Assembly (NCBI GenBank): GCA_004154925.1
Contig: QJNS01000187.1
Location: forward strand, 62,001-126,000
Direction of reading: 5' to 3'
DNA length: 64,000 nt
DNA from: Monosporascus cannonballus
Lineage: Eukaryota; Ascomycota; Sordariomycetes; Xylariales
Shown here: positions 61,978 through 64,000 of the stretch, one piece after another
Numbering within the stretch: the first letter of the stretch is position 1
How the letters are laid out: every line of letters starts with the position of its first letter
Made by a program: the position numbers and the translations under genes
Notes under the pieces: model-generated
Database searches by the model: none
Told to the model about the DNA's origin: nothing
What the model saw: only the letters and a program-made list of their open reading frames with translations

Positions 61978-63060
61978 ATAATTATTCGTTTTTTATTACT
62001 ATATTATTTTGCATCGTATGTAGTTTAATTGTATTTACCGTTAATTCGAGTAAAAAACGTAAAGGATTAAATAGAGTTTGGCTTTTAGTAAAAATTCCAA
62101 TTGGTAGTTATTTTTTAAGATTTTTCGGCGATCTTATATAAACCGATATATTTGAAATCGAATTTTTTGCTAGGTTTCTTTATTTAAATATATTTGGTAA
62201 AAAGACTTTTTTTTCGAAAGTTAATCTTTTTAATCTTTTCCGGTTATAATATTTATTTATTTGATTTTCTATGAATTCCAGTTCTATTTTTATTTTTAAT
62301 ATAATTATAGTAATTATTGCGACGTAAGGATTATTTTAATATGAATTCGATCGTTATCGCGTATTCTTCTGTAAATTTTAAAATAAAACCAAAATTAACG
62401 TTTGCAAATATTATTTTAATGCTTTTATAATAATTAGTTTTAATACTAATTATGCTATTAGTAATTTTTGAACTTAATTATTTTGTTCGTAATTAATATA
62501 ATATCGTAAGCAAATTTTCAATTTTTAGTTTATTCGCTTTATTTATTCGTCCGTCTAAAGTTGAAATACGTTAAATAATTTATGATTTAAGTCGATCTGT
62601 ATTATAAGGCTTTATTAAAACTTAAATGTAAATATTAATCCGTTGTTTAAAATAATTTCAATTAATGATCCGTATATATTAAAAATATGTTTAAAAAATA
62701 TATATATTAATTATTCGGCGTTTATGTTCTTAAATTATGGTAAAAAAAAATAGGAAATTTTTGTAAATCGATCGACGATAACGAAAATGCTATCGTAATG
62801 AACTTTTGTAACTAGATTTTCTGATATAAGAAATTTAGTGATAAAGTCAAATATAACTAAATATTATAGTCGTTCTGTAATTGGTAATAGCTATAACTCT
62901 TTATATGGCTTATGTTGTCGAGGTTTTGTTCTAGTATAAACATCGCATTGCTGGATTATTTTCTGTATCGTTAATTTTATTTTAGGAAAGGAATATGTAC
63001 GTTAAAGCCGTTTTAGAGTTTTATGAATCCCTGGATATCCATATAACTGATCAGGCGCTA
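61978..63060 (-). pseudogene. Integrase and upstream pol remnant of copy E
   Basis: Collinear with 35,720-36,780 (copy D) and, from 62,450, with 41,382-41,970 (copy C). Near 62,455 it holds the unoccupied version of the site where D entered C. It ends abruptly near 63,060. Confidence 0.65.
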
Positions 63061-63080
63061 GTCAAAATAAATGGCGCACT

Positions 63081-64000
63081 ACTCTCAACTATCAGATATA
63101 GGGGATATCAGTTGTTGTTTTATTTGGCTAATTGCGTGCGTTCTCGTAACGCGTACCATTTTTGTGTAGCTTAGCAACGGAGTATTGTGACGGCTAGGGG
63201 TTTAACCAACTATTAAACCTTAGTCGTACGGGTTTATGTTGGCAGGAGTATCGTGGGAATCTGAGCAATAGATACAGTAATCGTGTCACGTCTCGTAATT
63301 CCAAGGGTGCCTTGGGTAACGATGTTGTATTGCAAGCTGAAGCTATCTAGATTATGGAAATAATGAGCATATATATATCTTAATTCTTCCGTCCTTGTCG
63401 AGCCTGGCTCTATGGGCTTTACGATCGATCCTGTCGAGCCATCACGTGACTCGACCCACATGGCTTAGTCATTTTCTTGTTGCGAACGTTTTCCGAGGCC
63501 GCAGCCTGTCGGGCCATAACAAGTATATATGTTCCGATCAGAGGGTGACCTTTCCGTATTTGGTGTGCTATAGTACATCTGGCTAGCTGATATATCCCTT
63601 TAACGCCTTGAAGTATTTAGGGCGTTAATTATCATTTTTCACTACTTTCTAAAGCTGCAATTATTTATTCCACTTTTCTTCCGGCGATTAAGTCCTCCTA
63701 ATCAGTTAAATTCTTTTCTGATATTACCCGTAAAGTGTTTTTCTGCCGTTCGAAAGTTTTCGTAATATTTATTAGTCTTAGCTGCTTTTTAAAGTCCTTA
63801 AAAGCTTTTCGTAATAAAGCTTTCGTCAGTTTATTTGTTAGCATTTTATCTATAAGTATATAATATACTTTAATTAGGTTTTTTTTGTTATTTTTTGCAG
63901 TTAATAATTATATATATTAATATATTGAAATTTCGTTATAAAAAGAACGATATTTACGTTAATTGGCCGTATAATTTACAAATTATCGTATTATATATTT
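63081..64000 (-). mobile_element. Copia copy F, 3' end (minus strand), runs off the window
   Basis: The LTR spans 63,081-63,594, interrupted by a Gypsy solo LTR at 63,186-63,521; without it the LTR is about 173 bases and matches 24,644-24,819. From 63,595 to the window end the reverse strand matches the 3' internal sequence of copy B (24,290-24,640), including an RNase H-end stretch reading DKMLTNKLTKALLRKAFK. F has lost fewer codons than B. The rest lies outside the window. Confidence 0.75.
63186..63521 (-). repeat. Gypsy solo LTR with TSD AGTAT, nested in a Copia LTR
   Basis: 336 bases from TGTGACGGCTAGG to GGGCCATAACA, flanked by AGTAT at 63,181-63,185 and 63,522-63,526. Removing it and one duplication restores the Copia LTR. 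It is the least mutated Gypsy LTR in the window. The open frames over it are not genes. Confidence 0.92.

Larger units (their letters stand above)
53861..63060 (-). mobile_element. Gypsy chromovirus copy E (minus strand), truncated and split
   Basis: Left LTR 53,861-54,245, internal sequence 54,246-54,374, then the nested plus-strand element (to 61,113 with its duplication), then internal sequence 61,114-63,060. The right part holds the antisense frame, a chromodomain remnant (about 61,637-61,765, split by the miniature insertion) and integrase sequence collinear with C and D. The 5' half and right LTR are missing; the sequence stops near 63,060 against Copia copy F. The left flank (ACTAG) has no partner. 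Confidence 0.75.

Noticed and set aside
61905..62141. Open frame MGRWLIGDWSATSLI... as a gene
   Set aside because: It spans the border of the 207-base insertion and the host Gypsy remnant, so it is a chance fusion.
1..64000. CRISPR array, phage or bacterial operon
   Set aside because: Spliced eukaryotic genes, LTR retroelements and RIP signatures show fungal nuclear DNA; no regular spacer array is seen.

Overview
The window is fungal nuclear DNA, most likely from a filamentous ascomycete (Pezizomycotina) with a compartmentalised genome. Two moderately GC-rich gene islands (about 24.8-31.7 kb and 46.5-52.9 kb) are set with sharp edges into very AT-rich blocks. Within the AT blocks the surviving cytosines are often in CpG, and the recognisable transposon proteins carry G:C-to-A:T stops and missense changes. 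That is the signature expected of repeat-induced point mutation (RIP). Short introns with GT...AG borders and CTGAC/CTAAC-like branch sites, and the gene families present, fit this assignment. No class or species can be named from the sequence alone.

Layout. 1-12.6 kb: unresolved RIP-degraded repeats. 12.6-18.0 kb and 19.6-24.8 kb: two direct copies of one Ty1/Copia element, each about 5.2-5.3 kb with LTRs of about 170-185 bp. Island 1 holds an Spt10-type histone-gene regulator (GNAT domain plus HHCC zinc finger), the chaperonin subunit CCT-eta (CCT7, four exons), a doubtful broken spliced gene, and a Myb/SANT fragment. 31.85-46.5 kb: minus-strand chromodomain Gypsy material (element C) split by a complete second minus-strand copy (element D, 34,229-41,381). 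Island 2 holds an ABHD12-like hydrolase pseudogene, a membrane-protein pseudogene with two in-frame stops, and an intact alpha-arrestin gene. 52.9-63.06 kb: remains of a third minus-strand Gypsy copy (E), split by a full-length plus-strand Gypsy chromovirus (54,375-61,108, TSD TTGCT) and by a 207-bp TG...CA insertion (TSD CTTAT). 63.08-64.0 kb: the 3' end of a minus-strand Copia copy (F), whose LTR is split by a Gypsy solo LTR (TSD AGTAT).

The host genes do not form a cluster or pathway. Spt10 and CCT7 are conserved housekeeping functions. The two pseudogenes on island 2 suggest local gene decay beside RIP-affected repeats. I see no clear new defence or biosynthetic system. The most interesting structures are a gene-like reading frame antisense to pol in every Gypsy copy (a Cys cluster plus coiled coil in the two best-preserved copies), and the miniature LTR-like insertion that has largely escaped the AT drift of its surroundings.
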